Shown here: piece after piece, positions 32,655 through 42,520 of the stretch
Layout of the letters: the number at the start of each line of letters is the position of its first letter
How positions within the stretch are numbered: the first letter of the stretch is position 1
Source of the DNA: Planctomycetota bacterium
GTDB lineage: Bacteria; Planctomycetota; UBA1135; GCA-002686595
Length of the DNA: 64,000 bases
Direction: 5' to 3'
Assembly (NCBI GenBank): GCA_016795325.1
Contig: JAEUHY010000001.1
Coordinates: 1 to 64,000 of the forward strand
The notes under the pieces: generated by a model
The model's input: the letters and a program-made list of their open reading frames with translations, nothing else
The model's database searches: none
What the model was told of the DNA's origin: nothing
Position numbers and translations under genes: made by a program

Positions 32655-34466
32655 ATGCTTCAGTACGTCCAGCAACCCCTCCGCACCCTCCTCGCCGCCA
32701 CGCTCCTCGCGCCGCTCGCGGCGGCGCAAGTCGCCGCATTCCAAGGCCAGCCCGGCGGCGTCGGCGGTGTCTTCGTGATCGACCCCAGCGGTGTCGCACC
32801 CGCGACCGCGATCTCCCAACTCCAAGGCATCACGCTGCTGCCGATCGAGTGCGCCGGTCGCACGGCGATCAACTCCTTCGCCCAGGACCGCGCGCGCCAC
32901 TGGGCCGATGTTCCCGGCGCTGCGCGGCTCGCGCTCCCCGGCGCCGGCGGCTCGCTGTACGCCTACCGGCGGCTCGCGAACGGCCTCGAGCTCTACGGCT
33001 ACTTCGTCATCACGGCGAACGGCCAGGTGCGGCGGCTCATCGAGTCGGCCACGAGTTCACCGGGCCAGAGCCCGTTCGTCGACCGCGTCGCGGTCGCGCC
33101 GGACGGCGCCGCGATCCTGGTCGCGACCCAGAGCTTTGCCGGCGGGGATCTGTTCGAGATCCAGACCGCGAACGGGCTTGTGACCGTGCGCACGGCCGCG
33201 CTGCCGCCGCAGTTCTTCGAAGGCACGGGCCTGGCGCTCCTCGCTGACTGGGGTGCAGCGGTCGGCACGAACGGACTGCTGCGCTTCGAGCGCACCCCCG
33301 GCGCCCAGGTGCAGCCGGTCGCCGTCGGCAACGCGACGCCGGTCGGTGTGGCGCGCGAGCTCGTCTCGACCTTCAACGGGATGTTCTGCGCCACGCTCGC
33401 GGAAGACGAGTCGGGCTACACCTATCCGATCGTGTTCCAGCGCACCGGCACGGCGCGGCGCGTGGGCGACGGCGTGTACCCGACCGCCGGCGTCGGCCAG
33501 ATGCCCGAAGCCGTGCACGGACCGTGGCTGACGGTGTCCGAAGACGGCCAGTGGTGCGCCTGGCGCACGACGAACGGGCACTACTGGGGCTACGAAGCTT
33601 GGCTCGCGCCAGTGCCGTGGAGCACGGCCTCTAGCGCCTCGACCCACGTCACGCAGCCGGCGCTGTTCGACGATTACATCGACGAGATCGGCGACTTCTT
33701 CTTCAGCTCCACCGGTCGCCTCATTCTCGCCGCCGGGGACCGCTCGCTGAACGTCAACGGCCTGGAGAAGTCGGACCTCTACACGGTCACGTTGCCCGAC
33801 CCGGCCGCGGGCGCGCCGCTTCCGATCGTTGAGAACATCACCGGCACCTCGGGCGAGTCGAGTGCGCCGTTCTACTTCTACGGCGAGCTGGTGGTCGAGC
33901 GCGCGGTCGCGACGCCCGACGGCTCGCAGTTGTTCGTGATCGCCAAGGACGAGCAGGAGAACGGCGATCCAGTGAAGCGCTCGCTGTTCTCGCTCGATGG
34001 CTCGAGCTCGTCACCGGTCGTGATCGAGGACGAGTTCACCACGCTCGACTACTTCGACGTCGCCGGCGGTCAGTTGATCGTCTCGGCGACCTTCGCGAAC
34101 GATCCCCAGGACAACGGCCTGAGCTCGGTCGCAGCCGGCGCCACGAGCTCGCTGGAGGAACTGCACCTGTTCGGCCAGACGCGCGACTTCCTGCGCGGAC
34201 TCTCGCGCGGCGACGGCCAGACGGTTTACGTGCTGGGCAACTCGGGCAGCGAACAGGTGTGGCGCGCCCGGACCGGTGAGGCGCCCGTCCGCATGACGCC
34301 CCGCGAGCTGCAGTACGGCCCGACGCTCGCCTTCACGCCCGCTGGCGACGCGATGTGCACGGTGCAGACCAGCGCCACGCCGTTCTACGTGGTGTGGACG
34401 CAGTCCGGCGCGATCCGGCGCGTGAAGGGCCCCGCGGGCCCGGGCTTCCTGCTGCCCGCGAACTGA
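32655..34466 (+). CDS. Secreted beta-propeller protein (paralogue B)
   Basis: 603 residues. A signal peptide (LQYVQQPLRTLLAATLLAPLAAAQ) is followed by propeller repeats (RVAVAPDGAAILVATQSF, WLTVSEDGQWCAWRTTNGHYWGYEAWLA, ERAVATPDGSQLFVIAKDE), ending PGFLLPAN. It is homologous along its length to the protein at 28978-30765, and the two lie in opposite orientation around the RTX-like gene. The ATG at 32655 starts the signal peptide; in-frame codons further left are unlikely. A strong intrinsic terminator follows at 34512-34551. Confidence 0.8.
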   Translation: MLQYVQQPLRTLLAATLLAPLAAAQVAAFQGQPGGVGGVFVIDPSGVAPATAISQLQGITLLPIECAGRTAINSFAQDRARHWADVPGAARLALPGAGGSLYAYRRLANGLELYGYFVITANGQVRRLIESATSSPGQSPFVDRVAVAPDGAAILVATQSFAGGDLFEIQTANGLVTVRTAALPPQFFEGTGLALLADWGAAVGTNGLLRFERTPGAQVQPVAVGNATPVGVARELVSTFNGMFCATLAEDESGYTYPIVFQRTGTARRVGDGVYPTAGVGQMPEAVHGPWLTVSEDGQWCAWRTTNGHYWGYEAWLAPVPWSTASSASTHVTQPALFDDYIDEIGDFFFSSTGRLILAAGDRSLNVNGLEKSDLYTVTLPDPAAGAPLPIVENITGTSGESSAPFYFYGELVVERAVATPDGSQLFVIAKDEQENGDPVKRSLFSLDGSSSSPVVIEDEFTTLDYFDVAGGQLIVSATFANDPQDNGLSSVAAGATSSLEELHLFGQTRDFLRGLSRGDGQTVYVLGNSGSEQVWRARTGEAPVRMTPRELQYGPTLAFTPAGDAMCTVQTSATPFYVVWTQSGAIRRVKGPAGPGFLLPAN

Positions 34467-34511
34467 GCACGGCAACTGAACTCGCCGACTGGCTCGGCGC
34501 GATCCTGAACA

Positions 34512-34551
34512 AGACCGTCGCCCCACTCGCGGGCGGCGGTCTGTGTTTTTT
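34512..34551 (+). terminator. Rho-independent terminator
   Basis: 12-bp stem AGACCGTCGCCC / GGGCGGCGGTCT with loop CACTCGC, followed by GTGTTTTTT. It ends the propeller-B transcript. The stem is identical, base for base, to that at 42521-42551. Confidence 0.9.
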
Positions 34552-34716
34552 CGATAGTCCGTGGCCAGCGCGAACAGCCTGGCTAGTGCACGAACGGTTC
34601 ACTGCGGCCAAGACGCCAGCCAGTTGGCTAGCGGGAAACGCGCTCGTGGCCATACGATCTGCAACGGCGGCGGACGATCGCATGCATCCATGCGTGCAAG
34701 GGGAGAGGTTACGAGC

Positions 34717-37347
34717 ATGCGGCGAGTCCAATACGCAGCTTCACTGGCCACGTTCGCCTTCCTCGCGCTGTCGGCCACCGCCCACGGGCAGAGTTTGTTC
34801 GCTGGAGAGTTGCACCCGAGCGCGATTCCGCCGGGAACGCCGCTCACGGACTTCGCCATCGGCGACATCGATGGCGACGGCAAACGCGATCTCGTCAGCG
34901 CGCACTTGCAGTGGCGTCGCGGCGACGGGCTCGGCGGCTTCGCGGCGCCGCTCAGCGCGGCCCCGCTTCCGAGCGGCGTGTACATGGGCTCGGGCGTGGG
35001 GCTCGGCGACGTCAACCGCGACGGACGGGACGACTTGTTGCTCGTGGTCGCCAGCGGCCCACAGGCGGTCTGGGTCTACCACAACCTCGGAGGCGGAGTT
35101 TTCGCGGCGCCGTCACCGCATCCCTTGAGCGGTGCCGGCTCGACGCCGCGCCTGGGCAAGTTCGATGGCGATGACTGGCCGGACCTCGCGCTCATCGTCG
35201 ACGGCGCCTTCACCGTGCTGCGCAACGATGGCGCAGGCGGATTCCTGGCGCCGGTGACGCTGCCGTCGCCCTTGAGCTCGTATGTCGACCTGGTGCTCGG
35301 CGACATCGACGGAGATGGCGACGACGACGCTGTGCTCGCGAACAATTACTTCTCACCGTTCGGGCCCTCTCAGGCCTCGGACGCTGAGGTGTGGCTCTGC
35401 AACGGTCAAGGCGGCTTCTCGCTCCACGCCCGCCTCGGTGTGGACCGACTCGGTGCGCGCGTGGATTTGGCTGACCTCGACGGCGACGGCGACCTTGACT
35501 TGCTTTCGACCACGGATGCGTCGAGCGGCCAGTCGTGGGTGCGGCGGCGTCTGAATCTCGGCGGCGCAGCTTTTGGCGCCGCGCAGGAGAGCGTCATCGA
35601 CGGCGTGACAGATCAGGTTCGCGCCGCCGACGTGGACGGAGACGGACACGTCGAGGTGATCGTGTTCGTCGGCGCGACGGGCGTCGCAACGGTGTTGGAC
35701 GTCAGCCCGAGCGGCAGTCTGTCTGCGGCAGGCGCCTTCGCCGTCGGCGCCGTCAAGCGCGTCGAAGCGGCAGAGGTCGACGGCGACCGAAGCACGGACT
35801 TGGTCGGTCTCAAGCCCGACTTCGCGGCGGGAGTGTTCGTATTCGGCTCGCGCACTGCGAGCGGCCTGGGGTCCGTCGTGCTCGGGACTTCGAACTTGTC
35901 GCTGGCGGCCGTCAGCGGCGACATCGACGGCGATCTCGACCCCGATCTCGTGATGGGCAGTCGGCTCTTGATCAACGACGGAAACGGCGTGTTCACGGCC
36001 GGCTCGGTTCTGCCCAACCCACTCTCCCTCTGGTCGAACACACTGGGCGACATCGACGGCGACGGAGATCTCGACCTGCTGCGCGGCAACGGGACCTTCT
36101 CGGTCACCGTGCTCGCGAACAACGGCGCGGGAGTGTTCACGGCAGCCGGCGCGGTCCCGGTCGGAGTCAACAGCCGTTGGATCGCATTGCACGATCTCGA
36201 CGGCGATCTCGACCTCGACCTGTTCACGCTCAACCGCGCCAGCCCGAGCGGCGCCAGCGGCTCGAGCGTTTGCTTGGGCAACGGCCTCGGCGCTTTCGGG
36301 GCGCCCACGCTCTACGGACAACTGAACCGCTCGGAGTCGGCCGCCTTCGGTGATTTCAACGGCGACGGTCGCGTGGACATCGCCGTGGCGCACTGGTTCG
36401 GAGTGCGCGTGACCTTGCTCCCCAGCGGAGCTGGCGCACCGACGGTCGTCGACACGCCGCTCGGACTGCCGAACACGTACGCCTACGACATTGCGGCAGC
36501 GGACGCCGACGCCGACGGAGCGCTCGACGTGGTGCTCGCGTGCACGTCCATCAACCCCTCCGGTTGCAGCGCGGTCGTACTGCACGGCAACGGAACCGGC
36601 GCCTTCCCCACGCGCGTTCAGCACGCGGCATTGGGCCTTGCGGCGTCAAGCGTCGTCGCGCAGGAACTCGACGGCGACGGGGTCATCGACATCGCCCTCC
36701 TCGGCGGAAAGCTCGACACCGTGAACTTCCTGCGCGGCAACGGCGCGGGCTTCGACGCGCCGCGCGGATTTGCGACGACCGTTTCCATCGATGAGCATCC
36801 GGACGGGTTGCTGGCGCTGGACGTCGATCTCGACGGACGCATGGATCTCGCCACGTGCGGGGCGCTCATGGCGGTCTTGCGGCGCGCGCCGGACGTGGGC
36901 GACGTTGGCGTGTACTGCACCGCGAAGTCCAATTCGATCGGATGCGCGCCGCGCATCAGCGCCGTCGGAACGCCCAGCGCAAGTGCGTCGAGTGGCTTCG
37001 TCGTCGCGAGCTCGAACGGCGTGAACCAGTCGAGCGGCCTGCTCTTCTACGGCCTGAACGGATCGACGGCGACGCCGTTCGTGGGCGGGACTCGCTGTGT
37101 CGCCGCCGCGCTGAAGCGCACGCCTGTGCAGAATTCAGGCGGAACAGCAGGCGCGCCGAGCGATTGCAGCGGCGCTTGGTCGCTCGACCTCAACGCCTTC
37201 GCCGCCGGCGTCGCAGGCGGCTCGCCAGACCCGGCGCTGAGCGTGGCGGGTTCGCACGTCCACGCACAGTGGTGGGGCCGCGACCCCTTGAGCCCGGCGC
37301 ATCCGTTCGCGCTCTCGGACGCGCTGCAGTATTTCGTTCAGCCCTGA
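34717..37347 (+). CDS. Secreted FG-GAP/VCBS repeat protein with shared C-terminal domain
   Basis: 876 residues with a signal peptide (MRRVQYAASLATFAFLALSATAHGQ). About 14 FG-GAP repeats with calcium-loop sequences follow (DIDGDGKRD, DVNRDGRDD, DLDGDGDLD, DFNGDGRVD), forming an integrin-like propeller. The C-terminal ~150 residues carry the lineage module: YCTAKSNSIGCAP, TPSASASSGF, GLLFYGLNG, TPVQNSGG, WWGRDP and ALSDALQYFVQP. The start at 34717 has a Shine-Dalgarno (GGAGAGG). Likely a cell-surface or secreted adhesin-like protein; function inferred only from the repeats. Confidence 0.85.
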   Translation: MRRVQYAASLATFAFLALSATAHGQSLFAGELHPSAIPPGTPLTDFAIGDIDGDGKRDLVSAHLQWRRGDGLGGFAAPLSAAPLPSGVYMGSGVGLGDVNRDGRDDLLLVVASGPQAVWVYHNLGGGVFAAPSPHPLSGAGSTPRLGKFDGDDWPDLALIVDGAFTVLRNDGAGGFLAPVTLPSPLSSYVDLVLGDIDGDGDDDAVLANNYFSPFGPSQASDAEVWLCNGQGGFSLHARLGVDRLGARVDLADLDGDGDLDLLSTTDASSGQSWVRRRLNLGGAAFGAAQESVIDGVTDQVRAADVDGDGHVEVIVFVGATGVATVLDVSPSGSLSAAGAFAVGAVKRVEAAEVDGDRSTDLVGLKPDFAAGVFVFGSRTASGLGSVVLGTSNLSLAAVSGDIDGDLDPDLVMGSRLLINDGNGVFTAGSVLPNPLSLWSNTLGDIDGDGDLDLLRGNGTFSVTVLANNGAGVFTAAGAVPVGVNSRWIALHDLDGDLDLDLFTLNRASPSGASGSSVCLGNGLGAFGAPTLYGQLNRSESAAFGDFNGDGRVDIAVAHWFGVRVTLLPSGAGAPTVVDTPLGLPNTYAYDIAAADADADGALDVVLACTSINPSGCSAVVLHGNGTGAFPTRVQHAALGLAASSVVAQELDGDGVIDIALLGGKLDTVNFLRGNGAGFDAPRGFATTVSIDEHPDGLLALDVDLDGRMDLATCGALMAVLRRAPDVGDVGVYCTAKSNSIGCAPRISAVGTPSASASSGFVVASSNGVNQSSGLLFYGLNGSTATPFVGGTRCVAAALKRTPVQNSGGTAGAPSDCSGAWSLDLNAFAAGVAGGSPDPALSVAGSHVHAQWWGRDPLSPAHPFALSDALQYFVQP

Positions 37348-37640
37348 ACGGAGCGGACAGTCGGTCGACTCCGCGTTAAGCGCGGGGTCGACCTCGCGCA
37401 CGCGGACCTGCGAGCGCCGCTCGGTGCTTGTGCCGATGCGCTGGCCTCGCGGCACGACCTAGGTTGCGAGGCGGCACGGATCGGAGTGTCGCATTGAGCG
37501 TCCCGGGCAGCGCATGGAGCACAAGATGCTCGCGTCGCTCGAGTGTTCACGGAACATCGACGGCGCCAAGCAGCCCTGCCGATCCCCACAGTGCGTCGCA
37601 CTCGAGTGCTGCGTGCCGACGTCCTTTGCAGGAGCCTCCC

Positions 37641-38156
37641 ATGAAGAGCGAATTGCCCATCCGTGCTGGTGTCTTCCACAGCCCGGCGCAAGTCGAGAAC
37701 GCCGTCGACGAGCTGCTCGCCGCCGGTTTCGATCGCGATTCCATCAGCGTGGTGGCAAAGGAGCGGGCGCCTAGCGCTCAGACCCAGGGCGATGTGCACA
37801 AGCTCTCGGCGTCCGGGGGCCACACGCGCCGCGCGATTCCGATCGGCGCTGGAATCGGCGCGCTCGGTACCTGCCTCGTGAGCTTGCTCTGGATGTCGCC
37901 CACGCAGGGCGAAGGCCTGATCGTCGCCGGTGCGATGCTCGCCGCTGCTCTCGTCGGCGCAATCGCCGGCGGCTACATCGGTGCGATGATGACGCGTGGC
38001 TTCGAACCCGCGATCGCCGACTTCCACGATCAAGCGTTGGACAAGTCGCAGTACCTGGTGGCTGTGAACGACAGCGAGAGCGGCCCGCCGCTGTCGACGG
38101 CCGCCACGGTGCTCGAACACGCGGGAGCTCCGGCGTTGTCGCTGCGAACCGACTGA
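37641..38156 (+). CDS. Membrane protein with YflT/general-stress-protein-17M-like domain
   Basis: 171 residues. Residues ~5-40 (IRAGVFHSPAQVENAVDELLAAGFDRDSISVVAKE) match the N-terminal domain of heat-induced stress protein YflT and GsiB/17M-like proteins. Two Gly/Ala-rich membrane segments follow (AIPIGAGIGALGTCLVSLLW and IVAGAMLAAALVGAIAGGYIGAMM). A Shine-Dalgarno (AGGAG) precedes the ATG at 37641. Stress-related and membrane-located by homology; mechanism unknown. The preceding ~290 bp show only a possible TAGGTT box near 37460. Confidence 0.75.
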   Translation: MKSELPIRAGVFHSPAQVENAVDELLAAGFDRDSISVVAKERAPSAQTQGDVHKLSASGGHTRRAIPIGAGIGALGTCLVSLLWMSPTQGEGLIVAGAMLAAALVGAIAGGYIGAMMTRGFEPAIADFHDQALDKSQYLVAVNDSESGPPLSTAATVLEHAGAPALSLRTD

Positions 38157-38172
38157 CGCACCCCGTGCGTCA

Positions 38173-38343
38173 TCACACCTCGGCGCGCGCGCGGTCGAGG
38201 CTGTCCTCGCCGAGCGGTCCGGCGTGCAGGACCGCGATCCACGCGACGAGCTCGACCAAGGTCGAGGTCGACAACGCCAGGTCGAAAGGCAACAAGTAGC
38301 CGTAGAAGCCTGAGACGTTCGCGAAGAGCAGGAACGGTGGCAT
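38173..38343 (-). other. Possible small membrane-protein frame in a gap
   Basis: The 365-bp gap 38157-38521 holds one 56-codon minus-strand frame (MPPFLLFANVSGFYGYLLPFDLAL..., hydrophobic throughout). It has no Shine-Dalgarno or -10 box, and no homologue is recognised. It could be a small membrane protein, the 3' remnant of a larger gene or chance. Nothing else is seen in the gap. Confidence 0.25.
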
Positions 38344-38521
38344 GTGTCGCGAACAGACGTGACCTCGCCACACGGCCGACTTCTGTTCGACCGGAGCGAC
38401 GGGCCTGAGCTTCGCGACGGTGGTCGACTGGACGCCCTCAACACCGGGCGTCGCGGACGACACGACCGCTCGTCCGCTCGCCCCTACTCGCGTTCGTTCG
38501 CGTTTCCGCGGCCAGACGCCG

Positions 38522-41458
38522 TCAATCGAGCGTGAGTTCGATCGGCTCGTCGCCGCGCTCGTCGGTGACTTCGATGGTGCGTCGCCCGAGCTCGCCCGAG
38601 TTCGACCACAGCCGCAGCTCGTAGCGCCCTGTCGCGAGCGGCACGCGCACGTCGCCACCTTGCTCCTCCGCACCGTAGGCGCCGAGCGAAACCCCGTTCG
38701 CGTCGAACACTCCCAGATAGCTGAACTCCGCGGCGAGCGACGCCGCCGGACGCAGCCGCCGCGGCACGACGACGTGTTCGACGGCGCGCACGTCCAGCGT
38801 CTCGCCCGCGTGGATCTCGACCTGCTGCGCGACCAAGGCGACCTGCCCGCCGCCGGTGACGACCCAACCGCGCCCAGCGGCGAGCGGCGGCGAGAGCCAT
38901 TCGGCGCCCGCGGGCGCGAATTCCTGCAGACCTCCGACCCCGTCGACGAATGCAGCGCGCGTTTCCGGCGTCTGGCGCAGACCGAAGACGCGCACGCGCG
39001 CTTCGCGCTGCAACACGATGTCGCCGAAGTCGTGCGTGGCGCCGCTCGCCACGTTCACGAACTCCGTGCGCCCCGTCAGGAAGCCGATCGCCTCGGCGCG
39101 GACCATCCACTGGCCGGGCGCGTAGGCGCCCAGATCGAAACGACCGGTCGCGCTGTCGCAGCTCTCGATCGGCGACATCGGATAGCCCTCGGTCGATGGC
39201 GTGAGGCGCGCGCTGCCGACCGGATTGCCGTCGACGTCGACGATGCGGCCCTTGAGGCGCACGGATCCGACCTTCGCCGGATCGGGATGGAGCCAGACTT
39301 CGCCGGCGCTCGCGAGCACGCCCTGGAGCGTCGCGCGCGGGAACATGAAGTCGTTGGGAGCGAGAAGGAGCAGTTTCAGCGGCACTTCGGGGCACTGGGT
39401 GAACTCGACCACGCCGTCGGCGCCGACCTGCAGAGAGTTGTAGTACGCGCCCTTCTGTACAGCGTCCGCCGTCGCTTGCACGTAGCCGCCGATCCAGTCC
39501 GCGACGTTGCCGCCGATGCGCACGCGCAGCGTCAGTCCACGGTCGAGGCGCAGCTCCACGTGCTGCGTGGCGCCTTCGACGACCGTCACCGACTTCGAGG
39601 CCGAGCCGAGCTTGTCGTGCTCGACTTCGATCGTCGCCTCTCCGCCGATTGCACCGGCGATCTCGAAGGTCCCATCGGGAGCGGTCCAGCGGTGGGCGCT
39701 CTCGAAGCTCGCGATCTGGCCGAGCTTGACTGCCGCGCGCGCCACGGGCTCGCCCGCGTCGTTGCGCACGACGCCGGTGATCCGTCCGCCGCGAGTGAGC
39801 CGGATCTCGAGCGGGCTCCGGCGCCCCACGTCGATCGCGACACTGCCGCGCCACGGAGCGAAATCGCCGCCGCGCGCACGCACCGGCACGTCTCCGGCCG
39901 GCAAGCCGTCGACCTCGAACCAACCCTCGGCGTCCGTGCGCACGCGTTGCCCCGCCGCCGCGCGCGCTTCCGCTCCGTCAGGCATGCGCACCGAGCTGCC
40001 GTCCTCTTCGTGGCCGCCGACCACGACGATCGCATTCGCGAGCGGCGTTCCTTCCGGATCGATCACGCGACCGCGCAACGCACCTCCCCCTGCCTCGAAC
40101 ACCAGGTCGATCTCGACGAGCGTGCCCGGATTGGACATCACGAGCCGCTGCAACGTCGGCGCACGCCCCGGAGCGCGGGCCGAGATGAAGTTGAGCATCT
40201 TGGAGAGCCCGCGCACCTGGTACTCGCCGCGCTCGTCGCTGCGCGCGACGACCCAACCCTCGTCGGCGTCGTTGAAGCACTGCCACAGGTACACGCTCGC
40301 GCCAGCGAGCGGCGTGCGGTCGACGTCGAGCACTCGGCCTTTCAGCAGGAATCCCTGCGGCAACTCGAGCTCGACCTCGATCGTCTCGCCGGCCTTCGCC
40401 TCGCCTTGCGCGTGGGAGCCGCGCTCGCTGTAGAACGTCACGCGCCCCGGCGGCACGTTCTCGATGCGCACGCTTCCATCGGCGCCGGTCGTGTGGCGCG
40501 CGGCATCGCGGTAGAAGTCGCGCGCGTTCGACGAGTGCATGTCGAAGCCGATGCCGTTCGCCGGCGCGCCATCGGGTTCCCACTTCGCGTGCACGATCAC
40601 CGTGCCGAGCTTCGAAGTGCTTGCGGGCGTGCTCGCCGCGACAGCCGCAGCCTGCGGAGCGAGCTCGGTGCGCACCGTAGTGTCGGCGTTCTCCTCGGGC
40701 GCCGGCTCGCGCGGCGCCGCGAGCGCATCCTGCGGCTCGAGCGCGGCCACGCCGTCGCGCGGCGTCCCGGGCTCGGATTGCGACGTGAAGCGATAGGCCG
40801 CGAGCAGCGCGAGCACGGCGGCGACGGCGACGAACGACTTGGCGGCGGTGCTCATCAGCACGACTCCGATCGAGAGGGACGACACCGACGCCGCGAAGGC
40901 GGCGAACGGCGGAGGCGGGAGGCGCCAGGCCTCGACGAGCGCGAGCGAGAGCGCGGCGCCGTGCAGGTGCGTGCGGCGTTCGAGGCGCGCGCGCAGCAGC
41001 TCGAGGCCACGCTTGATGCGCGTGCGCACCGTCTCGAGCGGCACGCCCAATCGCTCCGCGATCGTTTGGGCCGGCAATTCCTCGAGGAAATGCAGCACCA
41101 GCGTCTCGCGCCACGGTTCGTCGAGCGCGAGCAACGCTTCGACGACCTCGCGGCGCAGCGCCTCGCGCTCGAGGATCTCGGCCGGCGTCGGCGTCGAGGG
41201 CTGCGGCGGCGGATCGAGCTCACGCTCCTCGCGCCGCGCTTTGGCGCGCCACGCGCGCCGCGTGAGGTTGCGCGCGATCGTCGCGAGCCACGAGCGCTCC
41301 GATCCGCGCGCCGGCCCCTCGTGCTTGAGCGCCGCGAGCCAAGTTTCCTGCTCGATGTCGCGCGCGAGCTCCGGATCGAACACGAGCCGCCGCGCGAGCT
41401 CGCGGACGAAGCCCGAGTGCTCCAACACGAACTGCGGATCGCGGCCGGGAGGCGCCAT
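38522..41458 (-). CDS. ECF sigma factor fused to membrane-anchored carboxypeptidase-regulatory-like domains
   Basis: 978 residues. Residues ~10-75 are sigma-70 region 2 (FVRELARRLVFDPELARDIEQETWLAAL), and ~108-162 are region 4 (LLALDEPWRETLVLHFLEELPAQTIAERLGVPLETVRTRIKRGL). A hydrophobic stretch near residues 185-222 contains a membrane helix (KSFVAVAAVLALLAAYRF). The remaining ~750 residues form repeated CarboxypepD_reg/CnaB-like modules (LKGRVLDVDRTPLAGASVYLW, LRGRVIDPEGTPLANAIVVVGG, ITGVVRNDAGEPVARAAVKL, LKGRIVDVDGNPVGSARLTP), presumably outside the membrane. This is a one-protein sensor/sigma design, known from memory in Planctomycetota. How the sigma part is released is unknown. Confidence 0.9.
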   Translation of the reverse strand: MAPPGRDPQFVLEHSGFVRELARRLVFDPELARDIEQETWLAALKHEGPARGSERSWLATIARNLTRRAWRAKARREERELDPPPQPSTPTPAEILEREALRREVVEALLALDEPWRETLVLHFLEELPAQTIAERLGVPLETVRTRIKRGLELLRARLERRTHLHGAALSLALVEAWRLPPPPFAAFAASVSSLSIGVVLMSTAAKSFVAVAAVLALLAAYRFTSQSEPGTPRDGVAALEPQDALAAPREPAPEENADTTVRTELAPQAAAVAASTPASTSKLGTVIVHAKWEPDGAPANGIGFDMHSSNARDFYRDAARHTTGADGSVRIENVPPGRVTFYSERGSHAQGEAKAGETIEVELELPQGFLLKGRVLDVDRTPLAGASVYLWQCFNDADEGWVVARSDERGEYQVRGLSKMLNFISARAPGRAPTLQRLVMSNPGTLVEIDLVFEAGGGALRGRVIDPEGTPLANAIVVVGGHEEDGSSVRMPDGAEARAAAGQRVRTDAEGWFEVDGLPAGDVPVRARGGDFAPWRGSVAIDVGRRSPLEIRLTRGGRITGVVRNDAGEPVARAAVKLGQIASFESAHRWTAPDGTFEIAGAIGGEATIEVEHDKLGSASKSVTVVEGATQHVELRLDRGLTLRVRIGGNVADWIGGYVQATADAVQKGAYYNSLQVGADGVVEFTQCPEVPLKLLLLAPNDFMFPRATLQGVLASAGEVWLHPDPAKVGSVRLKGRIVDVDGNPVGSARLTPSTEGYPMSPIESCDSATGRFDLGAYAPGQWMVRAEAIGFLTGRTEFVNVASGATHDFGDIVLQREARVRVFGLRQTPETRAAFVDGVGGLQEFAPAGAEWLSPPLAAGRGWVVTGGGQVALVAQQVEIHAGETLDVRAVEHVVVPRRLRPAASLAAEFSYLGVFDANGVSLGAYGAEEQGGDVRVPLATGRYELRLWSNSGELGRRTIEVTDERGDEPIELTLD

Positions 41459-41721
41459 GGTGGTCCAATGGACCCCGCTCGGGCCGGCGTGGGTCGCGGA
41501 AAATCGCGAGAATCAGCGCGTGGGCGAGCTGCGCCTCCGCCTCAGGCCTTGATCGGGCTGTGCTCGGGCGCTTGGCCCTGACGGATAGCCGAGAGGCGCC
41601 TGCGCGAGAAGGCGTCGGGCAGCGGCGTGCGCCGCCGGAGTCGCGTCGCGAACCGTTCGGGCTTCGCACCTGGCCGGGCCTTCGGTTCGAGCGCGGCGCA
41701 GCCGAGCGAGAGCCGCTGTGC

Positions 41722-42275
41722 GCCGACCTCGACCGCCTCTGCCCGGCGCACGCGCCGCGGTCGCGCCCCTCCCCCGGCCCGAACCTGCGCGCCGTCGAGC
41801 GCTCGATGGTGGCTACGGCGTGGAGCTCGAGCGCCTCTCCGTGGCGCGCACGCCGCGGTCGCGGCCCGCCAACCGCGCGACCCTCACGCGCCGTCGCGCT
41901 CTAGGTCGTTGCTTCGCGCCGACGGCGGCCGCCCCTCCCCCGCGCGCAGGCGGAGGTCGCGCACCTCCCCCGGCGCGAAGCGATGCATCGTCGAGCGTTC
42001 GGTGCTTGCGCCGCGCCAACCTCGACCGCCTCTGCCGGGCGCACGCGCCGAGGTCGCGCCCCTCCCCCGGCCCGAACCTGCGCGCCGTCGAGCGCTCGAT
42101 GGTGGCTCCGCGTGGCCCTCGAGCGCCTCTCCGTGGCGCGCACGCCGCGGTCGCGGCCCGCCACCCGCGCGCCCCCCACGCGCCGTCGCGCTCTAGGTTG
42201 TTGCTTCGCGCCGACGGCGGCCGCCCCTCCCCCGCGCGCAGGCGGAGGTCGCGCCCCTCCCCCGGCCCGATGCGC
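41722..42275. repeat. 293-bp GC-rich tandem repeat, about two copies
   Basis: Copy 1 (41722-42014) and copy 2 (42015-~42275) start with near-identical GCC[G/A]ACCTCGACCGCC and stay in register (offset 292-293 bp; for example CTAGGT at 41901 and 42193). Each copy contains shorter internal repeats around GGTCGCGCCCCTCCCCCGG and GCGCACGCCGCGGTCGCG. The tract lies in the ~1.1 kb gap between two divergent regulator genes. Frames are open by GC bias, but none resembles a protein. Confidence 0.8.
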
Positions 42276-42520
42276 CGCGCTCTCGGTGGCCCGCTAGGCC
42301 GTGAGAACCGCCCGCGCCCCGAACGCGTCCGCCGCCGCCCCGCCAGCAATCGGCCCGCGCGCAGCAGCGCGTGCTCGCCGTGAGCGCCGCACGCGTGCGC
42401 ATGCGGGCGGCCCGCGCTCGTGTTGCGATGCGCGTGGGCGCCGCGGGCGGCGGAAACCGCGGTCCAGAATCTGAGCCCGGCGACCGGCCCGGCCAGCAGC
42501 GCGCCGCGCATTCCTTAACG

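Noticed and set aside
38420..41581. A 1053-codon plus-strand frame opposite the ECF fusion gene
   Set aside because: Shadow frame rich in RxxH/ExR strings; no family features.
41550..42510. Several long open frames on both strands in the tandem-repeat region
   Set aside because: They follow the GC-rich repeat in all frames, show only Arg/Ala/Pro-rich sequence and no start signals. Treated as non-coding.
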